Assembly (NCBI RefSeq): GCF_034119865.1
Contig: NZ_CP139421.1
Coordinates: 62,001 to 126,000, forward strand
DNA: 64,000 bases
Origin: Algoriphagus sp. NG3
GTDB taxonomy: Bacteria; Bacteroidota; Bacteroidia; Cytophagales; Cyclobacteriaceae
Direction: 5' to 3'
Shown here: positions 63,774 through 64,000 of the stretch, one piece after another
Layout of the letters: each line of letters starts with the position of its first letter
Position numbering within the stretch: position 1 is the first letter of the stretch
Notes under the pieces: model-generated
Database searches by the model: none
What the model was told of the DNA's origin: nothing
What the model saw: the letters and a program-made list of their open reading frames with translations, nothing else
Position numbers and translations under genes: made by a program

Positions 63774-64000
63774 TTACCTTTTCTTTCTGAAAATCCGCTT
63801 GAAAGGTTCCGTAGTCTGCCCCACAAAACCTTCAGGAAACTTGTCTTCATCAGGAAGCCCTACAAGTAAGTTTTCGTCATCCGAAGGCCAATAATCAGTC
63901 CGGAATAGAAAATCCCAAAGACTTAACGAAATCCCGTAATTAAATCCATGTGGATGGCTTTCAGGTAGTTCTCTCGCATGATGCCATAGGTGCATTTGAG
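63774..64000 (-). CDS. Sterol desaturase/fatty acid hydroxylase family protein (C-terminal part)
   Basis: Only the last about 75 codons are inside the window; the frame continues past the right edge, as shown by the residue before MHLWHHARELPESHPHGFNYG. That segment is the terminal histidine cluster of the FA-hydroxylase superfamily (HLWHH and HPHGFNYG), which helps hold the di-iron centre, followed by the typical SLSLWDFLFRTDYWP. It is predicted to be a membrane oxygenase acting on lipids or carotenoid-like substrates. The methionine at 63995 is internal, not a start. Confidence 0.8.
   Translation of the reverse strand, partial: QMHLWHHARELPESHPHGFNYGISLSLWDFLFRTDYWPSDDENLLVGLPDEDKFPEGFVGQTTEPFKRIFRKKR

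Overview
The window looks like chromosomal DNA of a Bacteroidota bacterium. It is most consistent with Cytophagales and probably Cyclobacteriaceae (Algoriphagus/Cyclobacterium-like), but that placement is inferred from gene content, not measured. The evidence is a SusC/SusD pair under an ECF sigma factor and FecR anti-sigma factor, a gldH gliding lipoprotein gene beside ricT, a GWxTD-domain protein, an UpxY-type NusG paralogue, an RND permease fused to TolC, and several TAnnTTTG-type -7 promoter elements. No rRNA, tRNA, CRISPR array, phage or complete insertion sequence was seen.

Layout. 1-5.7 kb: a TolC/adaptor/RND drug-efflux operon, cut at the left edge and closed by a strong terminator. 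5.8-7.1 kb: an orphan UpxY/NusG-like antiterminator and an outer-membrane barrel protein. 7.2-12.2 kb: a leftward housekeeping group, ligA-dapA-xseA-xseB, in which LigA carries a roughly 146-residue insertion. 12.5-16.1 kb: a TetR regulator, metG and a HepT/MntA-type toxin-antitoxin pair. 16.2-20.8 kb: a YitT protein, the ATP-grasp/alpha-E pair and a DUF6503-like lipoprotein.

21-31.2 kb: a leftward uptake locus in the order ECF sigma, FecR, SusC (with an STN signalling domain), SusD, small lipoprotein, Tat-targeted HisC-like aminotransferase, AEC permease, terminator. This looks like one regulated system for importing and processing an unknown, possibly amine-containing nutrient. 31.8-41.1 kb: a PepSY membrane protein behind an iron-box-like palindrome, then a two-component system controlling a heavy-metal RND system whose permease and outer-membrane channel are one polypeptide. 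The same 17-bp direct-repeat site lies exactly 32 bp upstream of a -7-like element before both the regulator operon and the efflux operon.

41.7-44.3 kb: an arsenic operon (arsR, DUF6428, thioredoxin-type arsC, acr3) with two matching operator-like palindromes. 44.5-52.4 kb: an accessory stretch with a phosphoesterase, an NmrA-like protein with an AraC regulator, a cupin followed by two very small proteins, a fatty acid desaturase, a large M48 peptidase and a truncated sigma factor. 52.4-64 kb: conserved housekeeping genes (gldH, ricT, purD, recQ, kdsD, manC, rlmB, GWxTD protein, methyltransferase, marC) and the end of a sterol-desaturase-like gene cut by the right edge.

The observations that most merit follow-up are the paired response-regulator promoters, the RND-TolC fusion with an internal signal-peptide-like segment, the insertion inside a DNA-binding hairpin of LigA, and the SusCD/aminotransferase/AEC locus.
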